From contig QUDE01000002.1 of NCBI GenBank assembly GCA_003477405.1, positions 62,001 to 126,000 of the forward strand: a DNA stretch of 64,000 nt. Reading direction: 5' to 3'. The notes beneath the pieces were generated by a model. The model saw only the letters and a list, made by a program, of their open reading frames with translations, did no database searches and had not been told where the DNA came from. Below are positions 16,844 to 25,881 of this stretch, one piece after another. The DNA is from Ruminococcaceae bacterium AM07-15 (GTDB lineage: Bacteria > Bacillota > Clostridia > Oscillospirales > Butyricicoccaceae). How positions within the stretch are numbered: the stretch's first letter is position 1; each line of letters starts with the position of its first letter. Position numbers and translations under genes: made by a program.

Positions 16844-17319
16844 AGATACGAGTGGGAAACGGATACGATGTGCACCGGCTGGAAGAAGGCCGCAAACTGA
16901 TTTTGTGCGGGGTGGAAGTGCCCCATGACAAGGGCCTTCTGGGCCACAGCGATGCCGATGTGGCCACCCATGCGCTGATTGATGCTTTGTTGGGCGCCGC
17001 CGGGCTGGGGGATATCGGCAGCCATTTTCCCGATACCGACCCAGCCTACAAGGGCATTTACAGCATCCAGCTGCTGGAGCACACGGCGGCCCTTTTGAAA
17101 AAAGAGGGCTGGAGCGTAGAAAATGTAGACCTGATCATCGTGGCCCAAAAGCCCAAATTGCTGCCTTATTTTCCGGCCATGCGGGAAAAACTGGCTCAGG
17201 CTCTGGAAATCGGGGCAGAACAGGTGAACATCAAAGGCAAAACCGAAGAGAAGCTGGGTTTTACCGGCCGGATGGAAGGGATGAAAGCCTACGCCGTAGC
17301 CTTGCTTCTGGGCCAGTGA
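16840..17319 (+). CDS. ispF: 2-C-methyl-D-erythritol 2,4-cyclodiphosphate synthase
   Basis: A 159-residue zinc enzyme two steps after IspD. Signatures [39 protein letters not shown] and the C-terminal [10 protein letters not shown] are intact. TTG start at 16840 overlaps the ispD stop, so it is translationally coupled. Together with ispD it shows the MEP route is used for isoprenoids. Confidence 0.96.
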   Translation: MKIRVGNGYDVHRLEEGRKLILCGVEVPHDKGLLGHSDADVATHALIDALLGAAGLGDIGSHFPDTDPAYKGIYSIQLLEHTAALLKKEGWSVENVDLIIVAQKPKLLPYFPAMREKLAQALEIGAEQVNIKGKTEEKLGFTGRMEGMKAYAVALLLGQ

Positions 17320-17332
17320 GAAGGGGAGCAGT

Positions 17333-17944
17333 ATGGGTGCTTATTTTGGCAATGTAATGGTGCTTTTGCCGGAGAGGCAGTCCTTGGAGGAGATTCCCCG
17401 TCTGCTGCATCAAGCGGGGCTGCGGCTGGATGATACCTTTGTCTGTCCCCAGGAAGAAATTTGGGAAGAGGAGAATGTGGTGGCCGCAGCACTTCCGCCG
17501 GATACCCGGTGGCTCACCTGCTGGGATCCGGTGTGCCGCCAGGGCTTTGATCCCGACTTGGCGGAAGAGCTGGCCCAGATCTATGGTACGGTATTTCACG
17601 CCCCGGCCCTTTCCTTTTCGGTGGAGGATGGGGAGCTTTTGCTCATGGGCTGCTTTCTTCCCGCCCGGCGTTTTTCCCGCTGGTATGCCAGGGGAAGCAA
17701 GGAAATTCTGAAAGAGTACGGCATTTCATCCCAGGCTCTGGCCTTTCCCCAGGAGGTTTCCCGTCTGCTGCCCACGCCCCGCATTTTTCCCTTTCATCGG
17801 GTGTGGAATGCGCCGGGGATCGGTCGGGAAGAAGAGCGGCTGATGGGTATAGCCGCCTTGTTTGGTTTTGCCCCTGTGAGCCTGGATGAGGGGATTCCAC
17901 CTCCGGTGAAATCCCGGTTTTTCCGGGTGCCCTATGGCATATAA
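17333..17944 (+). CDS. Hypothetical protein in the isp operon
   Basis: A 203-residue soluble protein starting 13 bases after ispF behind AGGGGAG. No recognised family. It has Trp- and Pro-rich patches and no membrane segment. It ends at the operon terminator. A link to isoprenoid synthesis is only positional. Confidence 0.65.
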   Translation: MGAYFGNVMVLLPERQSLEEIPRLLHQAGLRLDDTFVCPQEEIWEEENVVAAALPPDTRWLTCWDPVCRQGFDPDLAEELAQIYGTVFHAPALSFSVEDGELLLMGCFLPARRFSRWYARGSKEILKEYGISSQALAFPQEVSRLLPTPRIFPFHRVWNAPGIGREEERLMGIAALFGFAPVSLDEGIPPPVKSRFFRVPYGI

Positions 17945-17953
17945 GAATGAAGA

Positions 17954-17990
17954 AAAGGCGTTTGCCGGTTTTCCCGGCAAACGCCTTTTT
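17954..17990. terminator. Bidirectional terminator
   Basis: Sixteen-base arms AAAAGGCGTTTGCCGG / CCGGCAAACGCCTTTT. Serves the isp operon and the converging MATE gene. Confidence 0.9.
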
Positions 17991-18001
17991 CTATGAAATG
18001 G

Positions 18002-19384
18002 TCAGTTGTTTTTTTCCTGGGCCTCACGAAGAGAGATCTTCCGCCAAAAACGAATGACCAGAGGAAGGGTCAGAATGGCGGTGAGCAGATCGGCAATGGG
18101 CTGGGCCAGCTGCACACCCAGAATGCTGTCAAAGAGGGTGGGCAGCAGCAGGATCAGCGGAAGGAAAAACAGCCCCTGCCGTGAGATGGCCAGAAGAGTG
18201 GCTTCCTTGGCCTGGCCGGTGGATTGGAAGAGCATATTGGAGATGACCACCAGGGCCTGGAAGGGAAGCAGGGCACACTGGAGCCGGAAAGCCCGGGAGC
18301 CGATGGCGATGACCAAAGGATCGTCCCGGCGGAAAATGGCCATGATGTCCGGGGCGAAAATAAAGCCAATGGCCGCCATGATAAAGAGCCCCACCACACC
18401 TACTTTCAGGCAGAAGAAATAGGCCTGGCGCAGCCGGTCATAGCGGCGGGCACCGTAGTTGTAGCCGGCCACCGGCTGGAAGCCCTGGCCAAAGCCCAGA
18501 AGAGCGGAGAGAATGAACATAAACACCCGGCTGACCACCGACATGGCGGCGATGGCGGCATCGCCATAGAGCCCGGCGGCCCGGTTGAGCATCACAGAAG
18601 CCACGCTGGCCAGACCTTGCCGGAAGAAGGAAGGAGCACCGGTACGCAGAATCTCCCAATAGACGGCCCCTTGACGGGACACCGACCGCAGCCGAATGCG
18701 CACAGCGCTGCGGCCCCGGATATGGTGGGAAATCAAAATAGCAAAGCTGACGATCTGGCTGAGCACGGTGGCGATGGCCGCGCCCTGGATGCCCATGTCA
18801 AAGGTGAAGATAAACACCGGGTCCAGCACCATGTTGAGAAGGCCGCCGAATCCGATGCCCAGCATGGCCAGCACGGCCTGGCCTTCGGCCCGCAGATCGT
18901 TGTTCATCACAAAAGAGGTGCACATAAAGGGGGCACCCACCAAAATCACCCGGGCATAATCCTCCGCATAGGGCAAAATGGTTTCGGTAGCGCCCAGGGC
19001 CCGCATCAGTGTATCCATGAAGAGGATGCCGAACAAAGTGATGGCCAGGCCCAGAATGGCGGCGGTAAAGAAGGCGGAAGACGCCACTTCATTGGCCTTG
19101 TCGTTTTGCTTTTGTCCCAAAAGCCGGGAGATATAACCGCCGGAACCCATGCCCAGCATAAAGCCCACGGCCTGGATGATGGCCATCAGGGAGAATACCA
19201 CGCCTACCGCTCCGGTGGCGCTGGTACCCAGTTTGCTGACGAAGAAGGTATCCGCCAGGTTGTAGATGGAGGTGATCATCATGCTGACAATGGTGGGCAC
19301 AGCCAGCTTGCCGATGAGTTTTGGGATAGGGGTTTCGGTCATGCGAATGAATTGGGCGTCGGCCGCCGATGGGGAAGGACTCAT
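18002..19384 (-). CDS. MATE-family efflux transporter
   Basis: A 460-residue protein with 12 predicted membrane helices in two MatE repeats, which exchange drug or organic cation for Na+ or H+. The N-terminal ETPIPKLIGKLAVPTIVSMM and YNLADTFFVSKLG are typical of the clostridial MATE group. Divergent from a second MATE gene with the same opening motif. Substrate not determinable. Confidence 0.9.
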   Translation of the reverse strand: MSPSPSAADAQFIRMTETPIPKLIGKLAVPTIVSMMITSIYNLADTFFVSKLGTSATGAVGVVFSLMAIIQAVGFMLGMGSGGYISRLLGQKQNDKANEVASSAFFTAAILGLAITLFGILFMDTLMRALGATETILPYAEDYARVILVGAPFMCTSFVMNNDLRAEGQAVLAMLGIGFGGLLNMVLDPVFIFTFDMGIQGAAIATVLSQIVSFAILISHHIRGRSAVRIRLRSVSRQGAVYWEILRTGAPSFFRQGLASVASVMLNRAAGLYGDAAIAAMSVVSRVFMFILSALLGFGQGFQPVAGYNYGARRYDRLRQAYFFCLKVGVVGLFIMAAIGFIFAPDIMAIFRRDDPLVIAIGSRAFRLQCALLPFQALVVISNMLFQSTGQAKEATLLAISRQGLFFLPLILLLPTLFDSILGVQLAQPIADLLTAILTLPLVIRFWRKISLREAQEKNN

Positions 19385-19439
19385 AAAACCACCGCTTTCT
19401 TTTTTGATTTTCCCACAGTATCGTTAGGATGCTAATGAT

Positions 19440-19468
19440 AGTATACCAAAAGACGAACCGGGATGCAA
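19440..19468 (-). promoter_or_regulatory. Promoter of the leftward MATE gene
   Basis: On the minus strand: TTGCAT (19463-19468), 17-bp spacer, TATACT (19440-19445) preceded by TGG. Confidence 0.7.
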
Positions 19469-19482
19469 AACAATTTAGGGGC

Positions 19483-19550
19483 TTGACAGATGGAACGAAA
19501 CCCTTCAAAATAAAAAAATAAGGACGGAATACATTCCGTCTTGCTTTTTT
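19483..19550 (+). promoter_or_regulatory. Promoter and leader hairpin (possible attenuator) of the rightward MATE gene
   Basis: TTGACA (19483-19488), 17-bp spacer, CAAAAT (19506-19511). The transcript would begin almost directly with a perfect hairpin, GACGGAAT-AC-ATTCCGTC (19523-19540), followed by TTGCTTTTTT, a terminator-like structure ahead of the coding region. Confidence 0.4.
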
Positions 19551-19582
19551 GCCGGCGAGGCCGGCGTAAACCCCTGGAAAGG

Positions 19583-20971
19583 ATGAGTTTCTCCATGCAG
19601 GACAGCGAAAAGACCCGATTGTTTGAGCAAACGCCCATACCAAAGGCGGTGGCTCAGCTGGCCATTCCCACCATACTCAGTGCGCTGGTGATGGTGCTTT
19701 ACAATCTGGCCGATACTTATTTCGTGGGTATGCTCAATGAGCCCATTGAAAATGCCGCCGTGACCCTGGCGGCGCCGGTGCTTCTGGCTTTCAATGCCGT
19801 CAACAACCTTTTCGGCGTGGGCGGTTCCAGTATGATGAGCCGGGCTTTGGGGCGGAAGGACTATGAGACGGTGTACCGCAGCTCGGCCTTTGCTTTCTAT
19901 TGCTCCATTGGTGCAGGATTGCTTTTTTCCCTTTTGTGTACCGTGTTCAAAGGGCCTTTGCTCACTTTGCTGGGCGCCAGCACGGAAACGGCCGCGGCCA
20001 CTTCCGGCTACTTGCTGTGGACGGTGAATTTTGGTGCGGCCCCCGCTATTCTGAATGTGGTGATGGCCTATCTGGTGCGGTCGGAGGGCTCGGCCCTTCA
20101 TGCCAGCGTGGGCACTATGAGCGGCTGCTTGCTCAACATTCTGCTGGACCCCATTTTTATCCTGCCCTGGGGGCTGGATATGGGAGCCGAGGGCGCCGGT
20201 CTGGCCACCTTCATTTCCAACTGCGTGGCTTGCCTGTATTTCTTCGTGCTGCTTTATAAAAAAAGAGGGCATACCTATGTGTGCGTCTCTCCGAAAAAAT
20301 TCAGCATGGAAAAGCAGATCGTCCGAGGCGTGTGCGTTGTGGGCATCCCCGCTTCCATCCAGAACCTGCTCAATGTTACCGGCATGACCATCCTCAACAA
20401 CTTTACTTCGGCCTTTGGAGCCAATGCCGTGGCGGCCATGGGCATCACCCAGAAGATCAACATGGTTCCCATGAATATCTCCATGGGCCTGTCCCAGGGC
20501 ATTATGCCCCTGATCAGCTACAACTATGCTTCGGGCAATGTGAAGCGGATGAAGGGTACATTGCTCTTTGCCGTCAAGCTCTCTCTGGGCTTTATCCTTA
20601 CCATGTCCGCCATCTATTTCCTGGCAGCCGGTCCTCTGGTGCAGATGTTTATGGACAATCAGGCCATCATCGATTATGGCACCCGGTTCCTCCGGGGCTT
20701 CTGCCTGGGTCTTCCTTTCCTCTGTGTGGACTTTCTGGCTGTGGGCGTTTTCCAGGCCACCGGCTTGGGCGGATGGGCTTTCCTCTTCGCCATCATGCGG
20801 AAGATCGTGCTGGAGATTCCTGCCCTGTATATCCTCAACAAGCTGTTCCCCCTGTACGGTCTGGCCTATGCCCAGCTCACCGCTGAAGTGGTTCTGGCCG
20901 TGGCGGCTGTGGTGGTGCTTGCCCGCTTGTTCCGTAAATTGCAACAGCAGCACCCGCAAAAAGAAAATTGA
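19583..20971 (+). CDS. MATE-family efflux transporter
   Basis: About 462 residues, 12 predicted membrane helices in two MatE repeats. The opening TPIPKAVAQLAIPTILSALV and YNLADTYFVGML parallels the divergent gene, so the two are distant paralogues. Start is uncertain: ATG 19583 directly follows GGAAAGG, while ATG 19595 has longer spacing. A terminator-like leader hairpin may regulate it. Confidence 0.9.
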   Translation: MSFSMQDSEKTRLFEQTPIPKAVAQLAIPTILSALVMVLYNLADTYFVGMLNEPIENAAVTLAAPVLLAFNAVNNLFGVGGSSMMSRALGRKDYETVYRSSAFAFYCSIGAGLLFSLLCTVFKGPLLTLLGASTETAAATSGYLLWTVNFGAAPAILNVVMAYLVRSEGSALHASVGTMSGCLLNILLDPIFILPWGLDMGAEGAGLATFISNCVACLYFFVLLYKKRGHTYVCVSPKKFSMEKQIVRGVCVVGIPASIQNLLNVTGMTILNNFTSAFGANAVAAMGITQKINMVPMNISMGLSQGIMPLISYNYASGNVKRMKGTLLFAVKLSLGFILTMSAIYFLAAGPLVQMFMDNQAIIDYGTRFLRGFCLGLPFLCVDFLAVGVFQATGLGGWAFLFAIMRKIVLEIPALYILNKLFPLYGLAYAQLTAEVVLAVAAVVVLARLFRKLQQQHPQKEN

Positions 20972-20983
20972 TTTGAAATCATA

Positions 20984-21017
20984 AAAAATCCCCTCTGGTT
21001 ACGCCAGAGGGGATTTT
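20984..21017. terminator. Bidirectional terminator
   Basis: AAAATCCCCTCTGG / CCAGAGGGGATTTTT between the converging MATE and blaR1-like genes. Confidence 0.88.
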
Positions 21018-21020
21018 TCG

Positions 21021-22976
21021 TTAAGGAAGCCGCACATCAAAGCAGAACTGTGCTTCGTATACGGTGTTCTGAACGGGCTGGGAAAAGGAAGCGGTGATGG
21101 TATAGCGGGCACTGTAAGGGGCCAGCGGCAGCGCGTTTCCTTCCAGCTCGTCCAAAGAAAGGGAGTATGTCCGTTCTCCCTCCAGCTCCTCCACCAAAAT
21201 GGTGCCGCCGGGCAGGTAGGGAAGAGAGAAACCCAGCCGCACTTCTTTTGCGGGGAAACCTGCGATGCCGCTGGGGTCCCCCTCCCACTGCCAATAGGGC
21301 CGCTCTTCCTGCAAGACGCCGTTCCGGCTTTCGCTGAGGATGGTGCGGGCTGCGGAAAGGGGATTTTGCCCCAGTTCCGGATGGTCAAAGAACAGATCCA
21401 GAGTGGGAGGTGTGGGATTGGGGTCGGGATCGGGGGCCGAAGGGTCCAGGAAGGAGAAAAGGGCCTCTTTGTCCAAAGGTTCGGTGAGTTTATAATAGAT
21501 GGCCCCTTTGTTGTCATAGGGAAGTTGAGCTGTGAGAAAATCCTGGGAAAGAGTGAGCCGGGTAGAGCTTTGGTCATCAGAGAAAGTGATAGTGATTTCC
21601 CAATCTTCTTCCGGCAGGGAGGTGGTGAGCAAAGGCTCCACAGAAAGCCCCTTCAGATAGTCGGTCAGTCCCTTTTCTTCCCAGGCGTAGATGGATTGGT
21701 AAGAAGAAAATCCGTCTTTTTGCGAAATGGCGGTAAGCTGGCTGCGGGAGGAAATGCTCTGAAAGATCAGCTCATCGGCGGTGCGGGCCGGCTGCGCCAG
21801 GGCGATGGAGCCATAGCTCATCATCATAAAGAAGGTGCTCAGTCCCAGGAGGAGGGCGCCGGAGAGCTTTTTGCCGGGATGAAGTACCCGACGCAGCCGG
21901 TAGCGCAGCGTGCGGCCGCTGGCGGAGAGGCAGGAGGTCAGCCCCAGGCTGCTTCCGGCGGTGTGCAGCAGCAAAGCAGCGTATTTGTGCCGGGTTTTGT
22001 CATCCCGGCGATATAGCACCCCTTCGTCGCAGCTCAGCTCTAAATCCTGGGCCACTTTGTAGCAGGCCAGCCAGATCAGGGGATTGAACCAACCCAAGGC
22101 CAGGGAGAAAAAAAGGAAGGCCTTGGTTTTGATGTCCTCATTGCGGATATGGCCCACCTCGTGGCAGAAGATCAGCTCCAGTTCTTCCAGAGTGTATTCC
22201 CGCTGGGGCAAAACCAGCCGCAGGGTGCGGTCAAACAGCCCCAGAGTGAGGGGTGTTGCAAGCACGGGAGAACGGAGCAGAAGGATCTCCCGGCGGCAGC
22301 CGCTGCGGGTCTGGCACTCCCGCCACAGGCGAAGGGTCTCTTCTTCGACCATAACAGGAGTGTTGCGGAGCAGAAGGTGGCCGGAAAAGGGGAGAAACTT
22401 TTTCTGCCGGTTTGCAGGTTTTTCTTGCGCTTCCTGCCACAGGCGGAGGCCTTTTTCATCGGTCACCAATGTGGCGTCTTTCAGCACCCGGCGGCGAAAG
22501 CGCAGGTGGGTCACCGTTTGCCATAGAAGCATCAGTACAAAGCCGCCCAGCCACACAACGACCATCCAGGGCCGAAAGGCAAAGGGGAGAGGCAGGATAA
22601 TGCGCGGAGCGAACATTCTATCCAGGTTGAAAAGCAGATAGAGCAGGTTGGGCAGAAGCCACAGGCTGGCGCAGGCCTTGGCAGAAAAGAAGCGGCGCAG
22701 CAGAGGCAGAAAGAGCAGAAGCAGGGCAAAATACAAGCTGAGATACCCCAGAAGGATCAAGGCAATGGGGGACAAAAAATCGGCCGAGGGTAAAAAAAGC
22801 TGGAAACAAAGGAGCAACAGAAGATAACAGGGCAGAAGTAAGGGAAAGAGCAGCACGGTTTTTCGTCCTTTTTTCAGCGGTTTCCAGAACAGATCCTGCT
22901 CTTCCTGCTGTCGGGCGGAAAAGCCCCAGGCAGCGGCAAAAGCAAAAATCAGACTGAGGATCAGCTTCATGGTCAT
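21021..22976 (-). CDS. BlaR1/MecR1-type M56 sensor metallopeptidase
   Basis: About 651 residues. Four or five N-terminal membrane helices are followed by the M56 zinc protease motif HEVGH (about residue 272) with a downstream glutamate. A last helix near residue 390 leads to an extracellular C-terminal region of some 260 residues. That region has no penicillin-binding motif I can see, so the signal may not be a beta-lactam. In this family, ligand sensing triggers cleavage of the partner BlaI repressor. ATG 22976 has GGAAGGTG upstream; a GTG at 22979 is possible. Confidence 0.85.
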   Translation of the reverse strand: MTMKLILSLIFAFAAAWGFSARQQEEQDLFWKPLKKGRKTVLLFPLLLPCYLLLLLCFQLFLPSADFLSPIALILLGYLSLYFALLLLFLPLLRRFFSAKACASLWLLPNLLYLLFNLDRMFAPRIILPLPFAFRPWMVVVWLGGFVLMLLWQTVTHLRFRRRVLKDATLVTDEKGLRLWQEAQEKPANRQKKFLPFSGHLLLRNTPVMVEEETLRLWRECQTRSGCRREILLLRSPVLATPLTLGLFDRTLRLVLPQREYTLEELELIFCHEVGHIRNEDIKTKAFLFFSLALGWFNPLIWLACYKVAQDLELSCDEGVLYRRDDKTRHKYAALLLHTAGSSLGLTSCLSASGRTLRYRLRRVLHPGKKLSGALLLGLSTFFMMMSYGSIALAQPARTADELIFQSISSRSQLTAISQKDGFSSYQSIYAWEEKGLTDYLKGLSVEPLLTTSLPEEDWEITITFSDDQSSTRLTLSQDFLTAQLPYDNKGAIYYKLTEPLDKEALFSFLDPSAPDPDPNPTPPTLDLFFDHPELGQNPLSAARTILSESRNGVLQEERPYWQWEGDPSGIAGFPAKEVRLGFSLPYLPGGTILVEELEGERTYSLSLDELEGNALPLAPYSARYTITASFSQPVQNTVYEAQFCFDVRLP

Positions 22977-23356
22977 CACAGTTCACCTTCCTCCAAAAGA
23001 CGGCGCAGTTCCATCAGATCCTTTTGGGTCAGGCCGCCGGCGGAAAGGGCGGCAGCCAGAATGCCCATGTTCCCCTGGCACACATCCTGGACGAAATGCT
23101 GGCCCTGACGGGCCAGATAGCTTTCCTGGGAGACCAGGGGGGTGTAGCGGTTCTGGCGGCCTTCCTTCTCGATGCGGACAAAACCCTTTTCTCCCAGCCG
23201 GGTGAGGTGGGTCAAAAGGGTGGTCATGGCCGGACGGCGATGAAAAAGTTTCTGAAAATGCTCTTCAATCTCTCCACGGGAAGCGGGAACAGCGCAGTCC
23301 CACAGGGCCTGCATCACTTCCAGCTCCCCATCGGGCAGACGGCGGATGGTAGTCAT
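22976..23356 (-). CDS. BlaI/MecI/CopY-family repressor
   Basis: A 126-residue winged-helix repressor (LPDGELEVMQALWD start; AMTTLLTHLTRLGEKGFV recognition/wing region) with a C-terminal dimerisation helix. It overlaps the protease gene and shares its promoter. ATG 23356 has GAGGT seven bases upstream. Two CTACA-N2-TGTAG dyads upstream are the expected operators, so the pair is autoregulated. Confidence 0.92.
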   Translation of the reverse strand: MTTIRRLPDGELEVMQALWDCAVPASRGEIEEHFQKLFHRRPAMTTLLTHLTRLGEKGFVRIEKEGRQNRYTPLVSQESYLARQGQHFVQDVCQGNMGILAAALSAGGLTQKDLMELRRLLEEGEL

Positions 23357-23367
23357 GGCGCTCACCT

Positions 23368-23406
23368 CTACAAATGTAGTAGTATAGTTTTATTCTACAT
23401 TTGTAG
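23368..23406. promoter_or_regulatory. Tandem BlaI-type operators
   Basis: Two 12-bp dyads, CTACAAATGTAG (23368-23379) and CTACATTTGTAG (23395-23406), 27 bp apart. Both fit the TACA-N2-TGTA core bound by BlaI/MecI. One overlaps the -10 and spacer, the other the 5' leader. Confidence 0.85.
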
Positions 23407-23420
23407 AGATATTTTGTCAA
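23392..23420 (-). promoter_or_regulatory. Promoter of the blaI-blaR1 operon
   Basis: Minus strand: consensus TTGACA (23415-23420), 17-bp spacer, TAGAAT (23392-23397). The upstream operator dyad overlaps the -10. Confidence 0.8.
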
Positions 23421-23423
23421 GAA

Positions 23424-23450
23424 AAATCCCGGCGGAAAACCCGCCGGGAT
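23424..23450 (-). terminator. Terminator of the one-carbon/formate channel operon
   Basis: ATCCCGGCGG / CCGCCGGGAT, followed on the minus strand by TTTTTC, 10 bases after the FNT stop. Confidence 0.85.
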
Positions 23451-23460
23451 GGGAAAGCTC

Positions 23461-24234
23461 CTATTGTTTTTTGCCGTGGGAGATCAGGTAGTAGCCGCCG
23501 CCTACCACCAAAGCACCGCCCACCAGGTTGCCCAGGCCGGAGACTAAGATGTTCCAGAAGAAGCCACCCAGGGAAATGGCGGCCTCCTGGCCGGACAGCA
23601 ACGCAGAAGAGAGCAGAGTCATGTTGGCCACACAGTGCTCAAAGCCTGGGGTGATGAACATGACAATACCCCAGAAGACCATCAGCAGCTTGGCACTTTC
23701 GCTTTGCAGCTTAAAAGAGCACCACACCGGCAGGCAAACCAGGATGTTGCACAGAATCCCTGCGATGAAAAGAGTGGGGAAGGAGCTGTTCATTTTGGTT
23801 TCGGCGCTTTGGAGGATAAACTCCATGGCTTCTTTTCCAAACAGATTGCCCCAGCGCATCAGCAGGGAAAGGAGAAGGGCCCCCAGGAGATTTCCAATGT
23901 AGCTGAACAAAAGAACATAGACACACTGCTTCCAGGAGACCTTCTTTTCCAGAGCTCCCACCGTCATGGTCATGGTGTTGCCGGTGAACAGATCGGCCCC
24001 GGCCATAAGCACAAAGCTCAGCGCCCCGCCAAACAACAGTCCCATAATCAGCTTGGTATAGGGGGAACCGGCGGCGGAAAGAGTGCCGCCTACGGTAAAG
24101 ACCAGAATCACGCCAAAGCCGATATAGGCTCCGGCCAGCATAGTGGAAATGAGCGCGCCCAAGGGATGGCGGGAAAAAAGACGGGCCTTTTTTTCCGCTC
24201 CCTGGGCCACTGCCGTGAGTGCGTCCTGATACAC
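23461..24234 (-). CDS. Formate/nitrite transporter (FNT) family channel
   Basis: A 257-residue protein with six membrane helices and the FNT landmarks: GAYIGFGVILVFTVGG in helix 1-2, GADLFTGNTM, and the GFEHCVANM loop near residue 200. FNT channels pass formate, nitrite or hydrosulfide as pentamers. Location beside formyl-THF synthetase, cyclohydrolase and FolD makes formate the likely substrate. GTG start at 24234 behind GGAGGATGG. Confidence 0.9.
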   Translation of the reverse strand: MYQDALTAVAQGAEKKARLFSRHPLGALISTMLAGAYIGFGVILVFTVGGTLSAAGSPYTKLIMGLLFGGALSFVLMAGADLFTGNTMTMTVGALEKKVSWKQCVYVLLFSYIGNLLGALLLSLLMRWGNLFGKEAMEFILQSAETKMNSSFPTLFIAGILCNILVCLPVWCSFKLQSESAKLLMVFWGIVMFITPGFEHCVANMTLLSSALLSGQEAAISLGGFFWNILVSGLGNLVGGALVVGGGYYLISHGKKQ

Positions 24235-24267
24235 GATGATCCATCCTCCTTTTCAAAAAAAGAAAGG

Positions 24268-24298
24268 GACACGCCTTTGGCTGGCGTGCCCCTTGGGG
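24268..24298 (-). terminator. Hairpin between folD and the FNT gene
   Basis: Stem GGGGCACGCC / GGCGTGTCCC (one mismatch), followed on the minus strand by CTTTCTTTTTT. It may partly uncouple the channel gene from the folate genes. Confidence 0.7.
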
Positions 24299-24302
24299 TT
24301 TT

Positions 24303-25160
24303 TCAGTTCAAACCGGCTTGTTTCATGGCGGCCCGGACCACATGCTGGGCCAGGCAGCTGGTAGTCACCGTACCCACACCACCGGGAACCGGGGTGAGGC
24401 GAGCTACCACATCTTCTACGGCAGCCTGATCCACATCGCCGCACAGTTTGCCGTTTTCATCCACATTGATCCCCACATCAATGACCACCTGACCCGGGGA
24501 AACATGATCCCGGGAGATCATTTTGGCTTTGCCGGCGCAAGCCACCAGAATATCGGCCTCCCGGGTACGGGCGGGGAGATCCTGGGTGCGGGTATGGCAG
24601 ATGGTGACGGTGGCGTTTTTGGCCAGCATCATCATACTGAGGGGTTTGCCCACCACCATGCTCCGGCCTACAATGGTCACCCGTTTGCCGGAAAGCTCTA
24701 CGCCGAAGTGGTCGAGAAGCTCCATCACCGCTTCCGGGGTGCAGGGGGGATAGCCGGAAGGGTCGGCGGCAAACACCTTGGCCAGGTTGTCCGGGTTCAT
24801 GGCATCCATATCCTTTTCCGGGGAGAGGACATATTTAATGACTCCCTCATCCAGCTGGGAGGGCAGGGGGCGGAACACCAGCACACCGTGGATGCCGTCG
24901 TCTGCGTTGAGCTTTTCCAGTTCCCGAATAAAGGAGGGCTGGTCGATGTCCTGGGGCAGCTCCACCACCCGCAGGCCGATGCCCAGGCCGGAAAAGCGCT
25001 TGATGGCTCCGGCTTCATAGGACAGGTCATCCGGCCGTGCGCCGCAACGGACGATGGCCATCTGGGGATGCACTCCCGCTTCTTCCAGTTTATTCACCTG
25101 CTGGAGCAGCCGTTCTTTCATGGCGGCCACAACTTCTTTGCCTTTCAGCAGTTCAGCCAT
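24303..25160 (-). CDS. folD: Bifunctional methylene-THF dehydrogenase/methenyl-THF cyclohydrolase
   Basis: A 285-residue FolD. The dinucleotide-binding block GRSMVVGKPLSMMM, followed by ATVTICHTRT, and the C-terminal TPVPGGVGTVT are diagnostic. It interconverts 5,10-methylene- and 10-formyl-THF with NAD(P). Thirteen bases downstream of fchA. ATG 25160 follows AAGGAGGATG. Cyclohydrolase activity may be shared with FchA. Confidence 0.95.
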   Translation of the reverse strand: MAELLKGKEVVAAMKERLLQQVNKLEEAGVHPQMAIVRCGARPDDLSYEAGAIKRFSGLGIGLRVVELPQDIDQPSFIRELEKLNADDGIHGVLVFRPLPSQLDEGVIKYVLSPEKDMDAMNPDNLAKVFAADPSGYPPCTPEAVMELLDHFGVELSGKRVTIVGRSMVVGKPLSMMMLAKNATVTICHTRTQDLPARTREADILVACAGKAKMISRDHVSPGQVVIDVGINVDENGKLCGDVDQAAVEDVVARLTPVPGGVGTVTTSCLAQHVVRAAMKQAGLN

Positions 25161-25172
25161 TTTGCATCCTCC

Positions 25173-25799
25173 TTATTTGCGGATGGAGCCTTTGACGGCT
25201 TCCACCACTTGATCGGCCCGGGGCAGCCACTCTTTCAGCATGGCATCGGCTGCTTCTTCCCACTGGGCGGCAGTTTCCCGGTCCTGCATCAGCTTGGTGT
25301 TGATGTACACATTCAGGCTGGCGCCATCCAGAGCGGCCCGGCAGAAGGCGGCACCCACGCCCACATCGGACAAGGCGATGCGGGAACCTTTTTCCGCCAG
25401 TTCCTCCAGAAGGGCGATGGCCTTGGTGCAGGCTTCCATAATGCGTAACGGCACCTGGCAGGCGTCTTTCAGGCATTTTTCCATCACTTCCTGCCGGTGA
25501 GTCAGCTCCTCCGGAGTGGTTTTGGGCAGACCATAGGCCTGGGACAGAGGCTCAAAGGCGTCGGCATCGGCCTGTACCAGATTTTGCAGATGAAGACGCA
25601 GCTCTTCCCCTTCCTTCAGAATGCGCAGGATGTCTTCTTCCACGGCGGCGTATTTCTTTTTGCCCCGGGTAAGGTTGCAGACCATGCTGCCCAGGGCCAC
25701 GCCCAGAGCGCCGCACAAAGCGGAAGCACCGCCGCCGCCGGGCACCGGCTGTTTTTGGGAAAGCTGGGTGAGAAATTCCTCGCAGGTCAAATGAAGCAT
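25173..25799 (-). CDS. fchA: Methenyl-THF cyclohydrolase (formiminocyclodeaminase family)
   Basis: A 208-residue all-helical enzyme. LTCEEFLTQLSQKQPVPGGG near the N-terminus is the family signature. It interconverts methenyl- and 10-formyl-THF between Fhs and FolD. ATG 25799 is chosen for the AAAGGAGAAG upstream. A perfect palindrome lies between it and fhs. Confidence 0.9.
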   Translation of the reverse strand: MLHLTCEEFLTQLSQKQPVPGGGGASALCGALGVALGSMVCNLTRGKKKYAAVEEDILRILKEGEELRLHLQNLVQADADAFEPLSQAYGLPKTTPEELTHRQEVMEKCLKDACQVPLRIMEACTKAIALLEELAEKGSRIALSDVGVGAAFCRAALDGASLNVYINTKLMQDRETAAQWEEAADAMLKEWLPRADQVVEAVKGSIRK

Positions 25800-25842
25800 A
25801 GCTTCTTCTCCTTTGTTTTGTTGTGATAAAAGTAAGCTGAAA

Positions 25843-25870
25843 TCTGCCCGCAGCCATGGCTGCGGGCAGA
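25843..25870. promoter_or_regulatory. 28-bp perfect palindrome between fhs and fchA
   Basis: TCTGCCCGCAGCCA and its exact complement TGGCTGCGGGCAGA are contiguous. The transcript could form a strong hairpin with no T tract, more like a processing or stability element than a terminator. Confidence 0.55.
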
Positions 25871-25881
25871 CCGGCAAAACA

